Of a stretch of 64,000 nt of DNA, positions 16,758 to 25,828 are shown one piece after another. Source of the DNA: an uncultured Christensenella sp. (GTDB taxonomy: Bacteria > Bacillota > Clostridia > Christensenellales > Borkfalkiaceae); assembly GCA_910579705.1 (NCBI GenBank), contig CAJTUI010000011.1, positions 21,426 through 85,425 on the forward strand, given 5' to 3'. The position numbers and the translations under genes are program-made. The notes beneath the pieces are model-generated. The model did no database searches. It saw only the letters and a program-made list of their open reading frames with translations, and was not told the origin of the DNA. Numbering within the stretch: the stretch's first letter is position 1; each line of letters starts with the position of its first letter.

Positions 16758-18314
16758 ATGAAAATCGACTACAAGACATATTGCGACAAAGTGAAGGGTT
16801 GTTATCTCGGCAAGAACATCGGCGGCACGCTCGGCGCTCCGTTCGAGTGTTTCCGCGGCGTGTACGATATCGACTTTTTTATGCAGGACGTTTCTTCGCC
16901 CGTGCCCAACGACGACGTGGATTTACAGCTTGTCTGGCTGTCTGCGGTCGAGCACGAGGGCAAGAATCTGGACAGTCACACGCTCGCGCGGTATTGGGAG
17001 AACTACGTTTCCGCGCAGATTTCGGAGTACGGCACGGGTAAAAACAACTACTCTATGGGCATCGTCCCGCCGCTTTCGGGGTATCTGAGAAACGAGAACC
17101 GCGAAAGCAACGGCGCCTGGATACGCACGGAGATATGGGCGTGCCTGTGCGCGGGCAATCCCGCGCTGGCCGCAAACTACGCGTATTACGACGCGTGCGT
17201 TGACCACAGCGGCGAGGGCATTTATGCGGCGGTGTTTACGGCTGCGGTAGAGGCGGCGGCGTTTTTCGAAAGCGACGTTTTTAAGCTTATAGAAACAGGA
17301 CTTTCCTACCTGCCCGAAAAGTGCGGCGTGCGCAACGCGGTCAACGTTGTATTGCGCAGCTTTAAAAACGGTGAGGACTGGAAGACGGCGCGCAAGAAAC
17401 TGCTTATCGCGGAGCCGTCCAGTTTCGGCGAAATAGGCGGGGAGTGGAAGGGCATACCCTCCGTTCCCGCAAGCGATAAATGCCCCGTACAGGAAAAGGA
17501 CAACGATATACCAAAGGCGGTGCACGGTTACGACGCGCCCGCAAGCATAGGCATAGTATTAATAGGCTGGCTTTACGGCGGGGGTGATTTCGGTAAATCG
17601 GTATGTATAGCTACAAACTGCGGCGAGGACACGGACTGCACGGCGGGAACGCTGGGCGCGATACTCGGCATAATCGGCGGCGCGGATAAAATCCCCGATA
17701 AGTGGAAAAACGGCTGCTCCGAAAAGATAGCGGTTTGCACGCTCCGCCCCGATTTGCTTTTGAACGTACCCGAAACGGTTTCGGCGCTCTGCGAAAGGGT
17801 GGTAAAGCAGTTTCCCGTCATATCCTCCGAACGGTGCGGTTTTACGGAGCGCGGTTTCGAGATAACCTGCGCGCGGCTGGACTACGACGAGCAGGCGTTT
17901 TATCCCTATCAGCAGGAAAATTTTAAGGAGCTTTTGGCCGAAAGTCCGCGCACGGCGCGGTTCCATTTCGGCGGGCTTACCGTCAAGGTGGATTTCGGCG
18001 AAAGCCTTGCGAAGATAGAAGAGGGCGTTGAAAAACGCATAACCGTTACGCTTTGTAACAAACTGTATCTGTCGCAGTATCTTAACGTTGAGATAGCGGG
18101 CGTGCCCGAGGAATGGAATATCGTCAACGGCGCGCGGCGCGCGGTCGGGCTGGAACACTGGCACGGCAGTAAGGTCGGGCACTCCAACTCGTTCGAAATG
18201 GTTTTCACGCCCCGCGCGCTTAAAAACTACAAGTACGATTTGGTGTTGCAAATTTCGGTGAACGGCAGGGGCGAGAAATATTTCGTTCCCGTAACGCTTA
18301 TCAACGGGGACTGA
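16758..18314 (+). CDS. ADP-ribosylglycohydrolase-fold protein with C-terminal beta domain
   Basis: Member of the ADP-ribosylglycohydrolase family, which cleaves N- or O-glycosidic bonds to ribose-type sugars using two metal ions. Both metal signatures are present: NDDVDLQL (Asp52, Asp53, Asp55) and NCGEDTDCTAG (Asp291, Asp293). Residues 1 to about 350 form the helical catalytic domain; the last 150 or so form a beta-rich domain not found in the DraG or ARH enzymes. Being first in a sugar operon suggests that the real substrate is a small glycoside or nucleoside-like compound rather than modified protein; this is inference. The ribosome site (CAGGGT) is weak. Confidence 0.8.
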   Translation: MKIDYKTYCDKVKGCYLGKNIGGTLGAPFECFRGVYDIDFFMQDVSSPVPNDDVDLQLVWLSAVEHEGKNLDSHTLARYWENYVSAQISEYGTGKNNYSMGIVPPLSGYLRNENRESNGAWIRTEIWACLCAGNPALAANYAYYDACVDHSGEGIYAAVFTAAVEAAAFFESDVFKLIETGLSYLPEKCGVRNAVNVVLRSFKNGEDWKTARKKLLIAEPSSFGEIGGEWKGIPSVPASDKCPVQEKDNDIPKAVHGYDAPASIGIVLIGWLYGGGDFGKSVCIATNCGEDTDCTAGTLGAILGIIGGADKIPDKWKNGCSEKIAVCTLRPDLLLNVPETVSALCERVVKQFPVISSERCGFTERGFEITCARLDYDEQAFYPYQQENFKELLAESPRTARFHFGGLTVKVDFGESLAKIEEGVEKRITVTLCNKLYLSQYLNVEIAGVPEEWNIVNGARRAVGLEHWHGSKVGHSNSFEMVFTPRALKNYKYDLVLQISVNGRGEKYFVPVTLINGD

Positions 18315-18327
18315 TGAGAGGAGAGTT

Positions 18328-18924
18328 ATGTTTTTATCGCAGACGCAAATAAACGGGCTTACGCCCGCACAGATAGACAGCGTTTTGTTTGGCGGGCTGT
18401 CGGAGCGCGCCGAAAAGTCGGACTTTGCAATCGTTTGCGGAACTTCGCCCAAGCACGCGCTTATCCGCGCGCAAATCGCCGCCGAGTTTTATAAGAGCGG
18501 CGGAACGGAACGCCTGATAGTTTCGGGCGCAGCGGTGTCCGATAAAACCGTGACCGAAAGCGCGTTTTTGAAGTCCGAACTTATTCGGCTTGGCGTGGAC
18601 GAGAACGCGGTCATAGAAGAGCCGCACGCCCGCGACACCATTCAGAACTTGACCTGCTCGCTTACGGAGATATGCAGAAGGACGGATATAATGAAGGTCG
18701 GGCGGGTAACCGTTATTACTGAACCCTTTCATTTAAGGCGGGCGCTATGCCTTGCAAAAATACTGATGCCGACCTTTATAGAAGTGCGCGGTTATACTAA
18801 TGGCGCGGCGGTTCAGCGTGTGCAGTGGAAAACGGACGAACGGCTTTCGGCGTGCGTTAAGACCGAACTGGAAATTTTAAAGCAGTTGATAACTAAGGGA
18901 AGGATAGAAGATATAAAACTATGA
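18328..18924 (+). CDS. YdcF/SanA/ElyC family protein (DUF218 fold)
   Basis: A small protein with the DUF218 Rossmann-like fold: DFAIVCGTSPKHALIRA, ERLIVSGA, SAFLKSELIRLGV, NLTCS and VITEPFHLRRALCLA match the usual conserved blocks (Gly/Ser loop, acidic helix, ESxNT-like position, HxxRA). Unlike SanA or ElyC it has no membrane anchor, so it resembles cytoplasmic YdcF, which binds S-adenosylmethionine in E. coli. The 198-residue length is normal. The ATG follows GAGGAGAG. Its last four bases overlap the next gene. Its role in sugar catabolism is unknown. Confidence 0.8.
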   Translation: MFLSQTQINGLTPAQIDSVLFGGLSERAEKSDFAIVCGTSPKHALIRAQIAAEFYKSGGTERLIVSGAAVSDKTVTESAFLKSELIRLGVDENAVIEEPHARDTIQNLTCSLTEICRRTDIMKVGRVTVITEPFHLRRALCLAKILMPTFIEVRGYTNGAAVQRVQWKTDERLSACVKTELEILKQLITKGRIEDIKL

Positions 18925-19757
18925 AAATACAAATCCTCGGTTCGGGCGGCGGCGAAGGCTATCCCGCGCTGTTTTGCGGTTGCAGGCATTGCAACGCGGC
19001 GAGAAAGGAGGGCGGAAAGTCCCTGCGCTCGCTGTCGCAGACTTTGATTGACGGCAGGCTGTTGATAGATTTACCCGCCGACACGCAGTCGCATTTCAGA
19101 CAGCATAACATAAACTTCGGCGAAATAGAAAACGTGCTTGTAACGCACGTTCACGACGACCATTACTGCCCCAATATTTTAAGCACGCGCGGAACGGATT
19201 TCGCGCCCGTGCTCGGCTGTGAAAAGCTGAATATCTACGGCAATGCGGACGTGGAAAGACTGTTTGACGGATATTACAAGCTTTTCCCAATTCGCGGCGA
19301 GATACGCGAAAATATCGTCTTTCATACTTTGCAACCTTTCGAAACGGTTAAGATAGGCGGATACACGGTCACGGTATTAAAGGCCAACCACGCGCCCGAG
19401 CAGGTTGCGCTGAATTACATAATAGACGACGGCAAGGCCGCGGTTTTGTATCTTTTGGACGGAGGGTATCCTTTGACGGAGCAGACGCGCGCCGCAATCG
19501 CGGGCTATCCGCGCAAACTTTCCTTGGTGATAGCGGACGGAACTATGGGCGAAAATTATTACGTTTACCATATGAATTTCGGGCAGGTCAAAAAGCTAAA
19601 AGCCGAGATTATAAAAGACGGCGCGGCCGACAAGGACACTGTGTTTGTCGTTTCGCACATAACGCACAACCATTGCGGATTGCACGGCGAGGTAGAGCGG
19701 TATTTCAAAGACGACGGGATAACCGTAGCATATGACGGACTTAACATAGAAATATAG
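18921..19757 (+). CDS. PhnP-like metallo-beta-lactamase-fold hydrolase
   Basis: Metal-dependent hydrolase of the phosphoribosyl cyclic phosphodiesterase (PhnP) branch. It starts MKIQILGSGGGEGYP, has the structural Cys cluster CGCRHC (residues 19-24) typical of PhnP, the metal motif THVHDDH (His76, His78, Asp80, His81), and later metal ligands in ADGTMG and SHITHNH. The start codon overlaps the ydcF-like stop (ATGA). No C-P lyase genes are near, so the substrate is probably a cyclic phosphate or ester from the sugar pathway. That assignment is a guess; the fold assignment is sound. Confidence 0.82.
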   Translation: MKIQILGSGGGEGYPALFCGCRHCNAARKEGGKSLRSLSQTLIDGRLLIDLPADTQSHFRQHNINFGEIENVLVTHVHDDHYCPNILSTRGTDFAPVLGCEKLNIYGNADVERLFDGYYKLFPIRGEIRENIVFHTLQPFETVKIGGYTVTVLKANHAPEQVALNYIIDDGKAAVLYLLDGGYPLTEQTRAAIAGYPRKLSLVIADGTMGENYYVYHMNFGQVKKLKAEIIKDGAADKDTVFVVSHITHNHCGLHGEVERYFKDDGITVAYDGLNIEI

Positions 19758-19764
19758 GGATTTT

Positions 19765-21009
19765 ATGCAGACAAATCAGATTAAAAATTACATATTAACG
19801 CACGTAAAACATATTTTGAAACCGCCCGCAAAAAACCTTGCGCACCCGTTTATAGTTCCAGGTCAGGGCTACACTACGGAGCTGTGGGGCTGGGATGCGT
19901 ACTGGGAGACCTGCGCGCTCAAACATATCTTCGAAAACTGCACTAAGGAAGAGCAGGCGGCAACGGGATTTACCCGCAGTACGGCGGAAGAGCATATCTG
20001 CGGCAGTGTGCTTAACTTTTTGGAGGCGCAGGAAGAGGACGGGTTCATTCCTATAATGGTTTCTGGCGGAGGGCTTTTCGACGGGTTTTTCCATAACGAG
20101 TATTTAAAGGGCACGCCGCTCAACCAGCACCTGCCTTTTTTATGCCGTTCCGCGCTTGCCGCAAGCGAGTTCGTCGGCGCATATGATTGGTTTAACGTTG
20201 AAAAACTCGTCGCATATATGGACTATTACGAAACCGGACAGTACGATAAAAAGTCAGGCCTTTTCTTCTGGCAGGACGATATTATGATTGGTATCGACAA
20301 CAATCCCACCGTGTTTTACCGCCCCAAAAAGAGCGGCGCGGACGTGTTTCTGAATTGTTTTATATATCTCGAATACGTCGCGCTCGCGGATATTTTCGCC
20401 GCGCTGGGCGACGGCCGCGCCTCAGCCGCGCGCGAAAAGGCGGAGGCGCTGAAAGCTGCCGTCAACCGCGAAATGTGGGACGAGCGGGACGGGATATATT
20501 ATTCTCAGGACGTAGGCGTGTACAAAAACGTATGCGTCGTCAAGGGCGTGGAACTGCATTCGGGGCTTGCGCCGCACTGGAATTCGTTCCCGCTAAAAAT
20601 ACGTTTCTGGGGCTGTTTTTTACCGCTTTACGCGGGGATATGTAGCGACGAACGCGCCGAAAGGCTTTGCGCGCACCTTACCGAAAACGACGATTTTCTG
20701 ACAGAGTATGGCGTAAGGTCGCTTGCAAAAAACGAAAAGGTTTACAGCCTTGTCAAAAGCGCGGGCAATCCTTCCAACTGGCTGGGCGCGGTCTGGGTCG
20801 TAGGCGATTACTGTATATACGAGGGGCTTTTGCGTTACGGTAAAACGGAGCTTGCCGAAAAAGTCAGGTCGGCAACGGTAAGGCTTCTGGACAATTCTCT
20901 GTCAAAGTACGGCGATTTATTCGAGAGCTATAACCCCGACTCGGGCGAGCCGTATATGCACCCCGGATTTTTAAGCCACAACCTGCCTGTGATAGGTATG
21001 CTGAAATGA
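19765..21009 (+). CDS. Clan GH-G-like (trehalase/GH63 type) glycosidase, cytoplasmic
   Basis: An inverting (alpha/alpha)6-barrel glycosidase candidate. ELWGWDAYW near residue 35 matches the LWxWDsxf entry motif of GH37/GH63, DDIMIGIDNNP corresponds to the ExGxDNSP region that carries the acid, and LFESYNPDSGEP near the C-terminus corresponds to the region of the base. The 414-residue length is a bare catalytic barrel without accessory domains or signal peptide. It lies between the metallo-hydrolase and the SGNH hydrolase with short gaps or overlaps. Likely substrates are alpha-glucosides or alpha-mannosides in the imported oligosaccharide; the exact specificity cannot be read. Confidence 0.72.
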   Translation: MQTNQIKNYILTHVKHILKPPAKNLAHPFIVPGQGYTTELWGWDAYWETCALKHIFENCTKEEQAATGFTRSTAEEHICGSVLNFLEAQEEDGFIPIMVSGGGLFDGFFHNEYLKGTPLNQHLPFLCRSALAASEFVGAYDWFNVEKLVAYMDYYETGQYDKKSGLFFWQDDIMIGIDNNPTVFYRPKKSGADVFLNCFIYLEYVALADIFAALGDGRASAAREKAEALKAAVNREMWDERDGIYYSQDVGVYKNVCVVKGVELHSGLAPHWNSFPLKIRFWGCFLPLYAGICSDERAERLCAHLTENDDFLTEYGVRSLAKNEKVYSLVKSAGNPSNWLGAVWVVGDYCIYEGLLRYGKTELAEKVRSATVRLLDNSLSKYGDLFESYNPDSGEPYMHPGFLSHNLPVIGMLK

Positions 21010-21695
21010 AAGTTTGCAAACATCTTTTAAGAAACGACGTCCCCGCCGAGGGGCAGTTGAAAGGCGGGGACAACGTGTCTTTCGATTTAACCGACGGCGC
21101 GGATTTGAAAATTTTGTTTTTGGGCAATTCGATAACGCGGCACGGCGTGAACGAATCGCTCGGCTGGTTCGGGGACTGGGGTATGGCCGCCTCGGAAAAA
21201 GAGCGGGACTACGTGCACAGGCTTGTAAAGCTGTTTGAGGACACGGGCAGGAAAGTTTCGTTCTGTACGGCAAATCTCAGCGACTGGGAGCGTACGCGAG
21301 ATATGTCGTTGCTCGAAACCGAGTATCGCTCGGCGCGGGAGTTCGGCGCGGAGCTTATTATAGTCAGGCTGGGCGAAAACGCGGGGCTTGCCGAGAATGA
21401 GGACGCGTTTGAAAAGTGTTATATGGATATGGTCGGGTATTTCTCCGCGGACGGAGCCAAGGTCGTTCTTACAGACCTTTTCTGGGAGTACGAGCCTTTC
21501 GACGGGTTTGTAAAGGAGCTTGCAAAGGAGCGCGGATATATCTTCGTTGAACTGCACGATCTGGGCGACAAAGCCGAAATGAAAGCCGTAGGTCGGTTTT
21601 CGCACGCGGGTGTGGACGCGCACCCGGGCGACGCGGGAATGGACGAAATCGCGCAAAGGATTTTCCGCGCGGCCGCAGGTAGTACAAAATTATAA
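21006..21695 (+). CDS. SGNH/GDSL-type hydrolase (probable carbohydrate esterase)
   Basis: Hydrolase with the SGNH fold. Block I is ILFLGNSITRHG (nucleophile Ser in the GNSI variant of GDSL), block III is IIVRLGENAG with the oxyanion Asn, and block V is HAGVDAHPGDAGMDEIA, carrying the catalytic Asp and His as DAHP. The 229-residue length is normal and there is no signal peptide. It overlaps the previous gene by four bases (ATGA). In a sugar operon it probably removes acetyl or other acyl groups from imported saccharides. The first 37 residues form a beta-rich extension. Confidence 0.8.
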   Translation: MKVCKHLLRNDVPAEGQLKGGDNVSFDLTDGADLKILFLGNSITRHGVNESLGWFGDWGMAASEKERDYVHRLVKLFEDTGRKVSFCTANLSDWERTRDMSLLETEYRSAREFGAELIIVRLGENAGLAENEDAFEKCYMDMVGYFSADGAKVVLTDLFWEYEPFDGFVKELAKERGYIFVELHDLGDKAEMKAVGRFSHAGVDAHPGDAGMDEIAQRIFRAAAGSTKL

Positions 21696-21706
21696 AGGAT
21701 AAAATT

Positions 21707-23071
21707 ATGAAATATTTTCTTGCGGTTGATATCGGCGCGTCTAGCGGCAGGCATATTGTCGGTTGGCTTGACGGCGGTATTTTAAAAACCGAGGAGGTTT
21801 ACCGTTTCAATAACGCAATGCTTTCGCACGGCGGGCGGCTGTACTGGGACACGGCGCGGCTTTTCAAGGAAGTTGTCAACGGGCTTAAAGCCGCGAAGGA
21901 GCGCGGGTTTAAGCCCGATTATATCGGTATAGACACCTGGGCGGTGGACTACGCGCTTTTGGATAAAGAGGATAATATTATCGGCGAAGTGTTCGCATAC
22001 AGGGACGCGCGCACGGAAAAGGCGGCCGATAAACTTCACCGCATAATATGCTTTGACGAACTGTATGAAAGGACGGGAATACAGTTCCAGCCGTTCAATA
22101 CCGTTTACCAGCTTTACGCCGATAAACTAAGCGGTAAACTGGACGGCGCGGAGAGTATGCTGATGTTGCCCGACTATCTCAACTTTTTATTGACGGGCGT
22201 AAAAAAGCAGGAGTATACCAACGCGACGAGCACGGGACTTGTAAACGCGCGTACGCACAACTGGGATTTCGGGATAACGCAAAAGCTGGGATTTTGCGAA
22301 AAGCTTTTCGGCGGACTTACGCAGCCCTCGGCAATTGTCGGCGGACTGAAAAGGGCGTTGGCGGAAGATATAGGTTATTCCGCTACTGTAATTCTGCCCG
22401 CAACGCACGACACGGCAAGCGCGGTGCTTGCGGCGCCGCAGCAGGGAGAAAATCCTTACATATCCAGCGGCACGTGGTCGCTTTTGGGGATTGTGCGGCC
22501 AGAGGCGAGCACGGGCGAAAACGACAGGAAAGCGAACTACTCCAACGAGGGCAGTATCAACGGACAATTCCGTTACCAGAAAAATATAATGGGGTTATGG
22601 CTTATACAGAGCGTGAGGAAAGAGCTGGGCAACCTGTCTTATTCAACGCTTGCGCAGATGGCGAAATGCAAACAGCATTGCGGGTTGATTGACGTGAACG
22701 ACAAAAGGTTTTTGTCGCCGAAGAGTATGGTTGCGGAAATTAACAGGGCGCTGGGCAGAAAGTTACAGCCCGCAAGCATTATGCGCGTAATTTACGACAG
22801 CCTTGCATACGGCTATGCGCAGGCCGTTGCCGAACTGGAAACAAACACGGGCAGAACTTACGGCGCAATAAATATATTCGGCGGCGGCAGCCGCGATATG
22901 CTTTTAAACGAACTCACGGCCCAAGCAACGGGCAAGAAGGTTGTCGCGGGGCCTGTGGAGGCTACTGCGATAGGCAATCTCATAATGCAGATGAAGGGCG
23001 CGGGAGAGATCGAAGATTTATCGGCGACGGCTCAAATAATAAAAAATTCATTCGAGGTAAAAGAAGTATGA
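21707..23071 (+). CDS. rhaB: L-rhamnulokinase RhaB
   Basis: Phosphorylates L-rhamnulose to L-rhamnulose 1-phosphate. FGGY-kinase fold: the ATP loop AVDIGASSGRHIVGW at the N-terminus, GIDTWAVDYALLD, the substrate-binding FQPFNTVYQL, ATHDTASAV, SSGTWSLLG, and FGGGSRDMLLNELTA near the C-terminus. The GIDTWAVDY and FNTxYQL strings are typical of rhamnulokinase rather than glycerol or xylulose kinases. Its length of 454 residues is close to the family norm. The stop overlaps the rhaA start by four bases. Confidence 0.94.
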   Translation: MKYFLAVDIGASSGRHIVGWLDGGILKTEEVYRFNNAMLSHGGRLYWDTARLFKEVVNGLKAAKERGFKPDYIGIDTWAVDYALLDKEDNIIGEVFAYRDARTEKAADKLHRIICFDELYERTGIQFQPFNTVYQLYADKLSGKLDGAESMLMLPDYLNFLLTGVKKQEYTNATSTGLVNARTHNWDFGITQKLGFCEKLFGGLTQPSAIVGGLKRALAEDIGYSATVILPATHDTASAVLAAPQQGENPYISSGTWSLLGIVRPEASTGENDRKANYSNEGSINGQFRYQKNIMGLWLIQSVRKELGNLSYSTLAQMAKCKQHCGLIDVNDKRFLSPKSMVAEINRALGRKLQPASIMRVIYDSLAYGYAQAVAELETNTGRTYGAINIFGGGSRDMLLNELTAQATGKKVVAGPVEATAIGNLIMQMKGAGEIEDLSATAQIIKNSFEVKEV

Positions 23072-24303
23072 CTGAATACGAACACGCAAGACAGGCGTAT
23101 GCGGCCTACGGCGTTGACACCGAGGCGGCGATATCAGAACTCAAAGATATACCCGTGTCGATACATTGCTGGCAGGGCGACGACGTGGTGGGGCTGGACG
23201 GCGGCGGAGCGGCCAGCGGAGGTATACAGACGACGGGCAACTATCCTTACAGGGCGAGAAATTTCGAAGAACTCAAAGCCGATATCAAAAAGGCGTTCTC
23301 GCTTATGCCGGGGAAAAAGCGGCTCAATCTCCACGCAAGCTATGCGGTGGGCGCAAAGGTTGACAGGGACGAATATAAGAGCGAGCATTTCGCCGATTGG
23401 GTGAAGTTTGCAAAGGAACTCGGTCTGGACGGGATAGATTTTAACCCGACTATGTTTTCACACAAAAACGTAAAGGACGGACTCACGCTTTCAAGTCCCG
23501 ACGAAACTATCCGAAAATTCTGGATTAAACATTGCATAGCCTGTCTGAAAATAGCCGAGTATTTCGCGGACGAGTTTAAAAATCAGTGCACGGTAAATAT
23601 CTGGATTCCCGACGGTTTTAAGGACGTGCCCGCAGACAGATTATTTCCTCGTATCAGATTAAAGAATTCCCTTGACGAAATTCTTTCTTCGGGTTATAAT
23701 AAAAGCAAAGTGATTGTTGCCGTGGAGAGCAAGGTTTTCGGTATCGGCGTTGAAAGCTATACCGTGGGCAGTAACGAGTTCTATCAGAACTACGCGGCGA
23801 AAAACAATATATGTTGTCTTCTCGACAACGGACATTATCACCCCCTTGAATACGTATCGGATAAAATTCCCGCGCTATTGGCGTTTTACGATACCGTCGC
23901 GTTGCACGTTACGCGCGGCGTGCGCTGGGACAGCGACCACGTTGTGCTTTTCGAGGACGAGCTTAAAGAGATTGCGAAAGAGATAGTCAGAAACGGCGCC
24001 ACGCAAAAGGTGAAGATAGCGCTCGACTATTTCGACGCAAGCATAAACAGGCTGTCTGCCTGGGTAACAGGCCAAAGAGCAATGCAGAAAGCGCTTTTGA
24101 ACGCACTGTTAATTAACCATAAAGAGCTTGCGGAATTGCAGGATAAGGCAGATTTCACTGCGCTAATGGTCAGACAGGAAGAGTACAAGACGTTGCCGTT
24201 CGGCGCGGTCTGGAAAGAGTATCTCAAAAGGCAGGGCCTTGAAGAAGAGTATCTTAGCGCAATCAGGGAATATGAAACGCAGGTTTCAAAGGAGCGTGTA
24301 TAA
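23068..24303 (+). CDS. rhaA: L-rhamnose isomerase RhaA
   Basis: Interconverts L-rhamnose and L-rhamnulose. The N-terminal block IPVSIHCWQGDDVVGL and GIQTTGNYPYRARN is diagnostic of RhaA. Metal- and substrate-site segments include LHASYA, GIDFNPTMFSH, IWIPDGFKD, DNGHYHP, and ALHVTRGVRWDSDHV. The TIM-barrel protein has 411 residues, close to the normal 415-420. It overlaps rhaB by four bases and rhaD by one base (TAATG), as expected of a tightly coupled pathway unit. Confidence 0.95.
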   Translation: MTEYEHARQAYAAYGVDTEAAISELKDIPVSIHCWQGDDVVGLDGGGAASGGIQTTGNYPYRARNFEELKADIKKAFSLMPGKKRLNLHASYAVGAKVDRDEYKSEHFADWVKFAKELGLDGIDFNPTMFSHKNVKDGLTLSSPDETIRKFWIKHCIACLKIAEYFADEFKNQCTVNIWIPDGFKDVPADRLFPRIRLKNSLDEILSSGYNKSKVIVAVESKVFGIGVESYTVGSNEFYQNYAAKNNICCLLDNGHYHPLEYVSDKIPALLAFYDTVALHVTRGVRWDSDHVVLFEDELKEIAKEIVRNGATQKVKIALDYFDASINRLSAWVTGQRAMQKALLNALLINHKELAELQDKADFTALMVRQEEYKTLPFGAVWKEYLKRQGLEEEYLSAIREYETQVSKERV

Positions 24304-25181
24304 TGGGTTTTATGGACGAACTTAAAAAGGCGGGCAAGGATATAAAGCGCTCGCTTATGGATATAAAAAGCGCGCCGTTTGTAAAAGAAATGTGCGAGGC
24401 GACCGCGAATATGTATCGGCTCGGCTGGGACGAGCGGAACGGCGGAAACATAAGTTATCTTTTAGACGAAAAGCAAGTTGCGGAGTATCTCGACCTTAAA
24501 AACGTTATCAGAATTTTTCCGCTTGCGGGAGTGAACGCGGCGGAGTTTGACGTGACGCCTTTGATAGGTAAAATATTCATAGTCACGGGCACGGGCAAGT
24601 ATTTCAAGAACGTTGCGGCCGACCCCGAGGCGAATCTCGGCATAGTGCGTATAGCAAAGGACGGAGTGGAGCTTTTGTGGGGCTATAACGACGGCGGGAG
24701 AACAACGAGCGAGTTGCCCGCGCATTTGATGTGCCATATGGCGCGTTTGAAGGCAGACCCCGAACACAGGGTCGTAATGCACTCGCACCCGACGTACACG
24801 CTTGCAATGAACTTCGTGCACGAGCTGGACGAAAAAAAGTTCACGCATACCTTATGGGAAATGTGCACGGAGTGCATAGCGGTATTTCCGGACGGCGTGG
24901 GCATACTGCCTTGGATGCTTTGCGGAACGAACGGAATAGGCGAGGCGACCGCGAAGAAGATGGAAGAGTTCCGGCTTGTAATCTGGTCAATGCACGGCAT
25001 ATACGGCGCGGGCAGGACGATGGACGAAACGTTCGGACTTATAGAAACGGTGGAAAAGGCGGCGCAGATATATATGCTGACCGCGCACCTGCCGAGAATC
25101 AATACAATAAAAGACTCGCAAATGAGAGAGCTTGCTAAGCTTTTCAAAGTAAATTACAGAAAGGATTTTCTTGATGACTGA
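24303..25181 (+). CDS. rhaD: Rhamnulose-1-phosphate aldolase RhaD
   Basis: Zinc-dependent class II aldolase that splits L-rhamnulose 1-phosphate into dihydroxyacetone phosphate and L-lactaldehyde. WDERNGGNISYL near residue 42, VTGTGKYF, the zinc motif VMHSHPTYTLAMNF and WSMHGIYGAGRTMDETFGLIETVEKAA are typical RhaD/fucose-aldolase features. At 292 residues it is slightly longer than E. coli RhaD. No lactaldehyde reductase or propanediol genes follow here, so L-lactaldehyde handling must be encoded elsewhere. The 3' end overlaps the acetyltransferase gene by eight bases. Confidence 0.94.
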   Translation: MGFMDELKKAGKDIKRSLMDIKSAPFVKEMCEATANMYRLGWDERNGGNISYLLDEKQVAEYLDLKNVIRIFPLAGVNAAEFDVTPLIGKIFIVTGTGKYFKNVAADPEANLGIVRIAKDGVELLWGYNDGGRTTSELPAHLMCHMARLKADPEHRVVMHSHPTYTLAMNFVHELDEKKFTHTLWEMCTECIAVFPDGVGILPWMLCGTNGIGEATAKKMEEFRLVIWSMHGIYGAGRTMDETFGLIETVEKAAQIYMLTAHLPRINTIKDSQMRELAKLFKVNYRKDFLDD

Positions 25182-25791
25182 AAAAGAAAAAATGCTTGCG
25201 GGTAAAATATACGACCCGTTCGCGGAGGATCTGCCCAAACTGCGTCAGGCCGCGCACAGACTGAACATACTTTATAACTCCACGTTTGACGACGAAACCG
25301 AGAAACGTAAAGAAATTTTAGATAAGCTTTTGCCCGACAGGGGCGAGGATGCATATTTACAGGGCCCCGTATATTTCGATTTCGGCATAAATACGAAAGT
25401 GGGAAAAAACTTTTTCGCCAACTTCAATTTCACCGTGCTTGATATATGCCCCGTCGTCATAGGCGACAACGCGTATATAGGCCCCAACGTTTCCATACTT
25501 ACGCCCAAACACCCTTTGCGGTGGCAGGACAGAAACCCGTATAAGCACGAGGCGGGGTATATGACCGACAAGGAATACGGCGCGCCCGTAACGATTGGCG
25601 ACAACTGCTGGATTGCGGGCAACGTCACTATACTTGCGGGGGCTAAGATAGGCAAAGGTTGCGTTATAGGCGCCGGGTCCGTTGTGGCGGGCACGATACC
25701 CGACAATATGCTTGCGTACGGCAACCCTTGCCGTCCCGTGCGGGAAATTACAGAGAAAGACAGTATCGCGTTGAAAAAAGAATTATTTTAA
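25174..25791 (+). CDS. Sugar O-acetyltransferase (maltose/galactoside acetyltransferase-like)
   Basis: Left-handed beta-helix acetyltransferase of the LacA/Maa group. An N-terminal helical cap begins TEKEKMLAGKIYDPF, followed by hexapeptide repeats, GDNAYIGPNVSILTPKHPL with the catalytic His, and the C-terminal GDNCWIAGNVTILAGAKIGKGCVIGAGSVV. I start at the ATG at 25174 with AAGGA eight bases upstream; a TTG three bases earlier is the alternative. It overlaps rhaD by eight bases. Such enzymes probably detoxify excess intracellular sugars by acetylating them. The 205-residue length is typical. Confidence 0.9.
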   Translation: MTEKEKMLAGKIYDPFAEDLPKLRQAAHRLNILYNSTFDDETEKRKEILDKLLPDRGEDAYLQGPVYFDFGINTKVGKNFFANFNFTVLDICPVVIGDNAYIGPNVSILTPKHPLRWQDRNPYKHEAGYMTDKEYGAPVTIGDNCWIAGNVTILAGAKIGKGCVIGAGSVVAGTIPDNMLAYGNPCRPVREITEKDSIALKKELF

Positions 25792-25828
25792 TTTCGGCTG
25801 TGTCTTGAATAAATAAGAAGGAAGGTCT

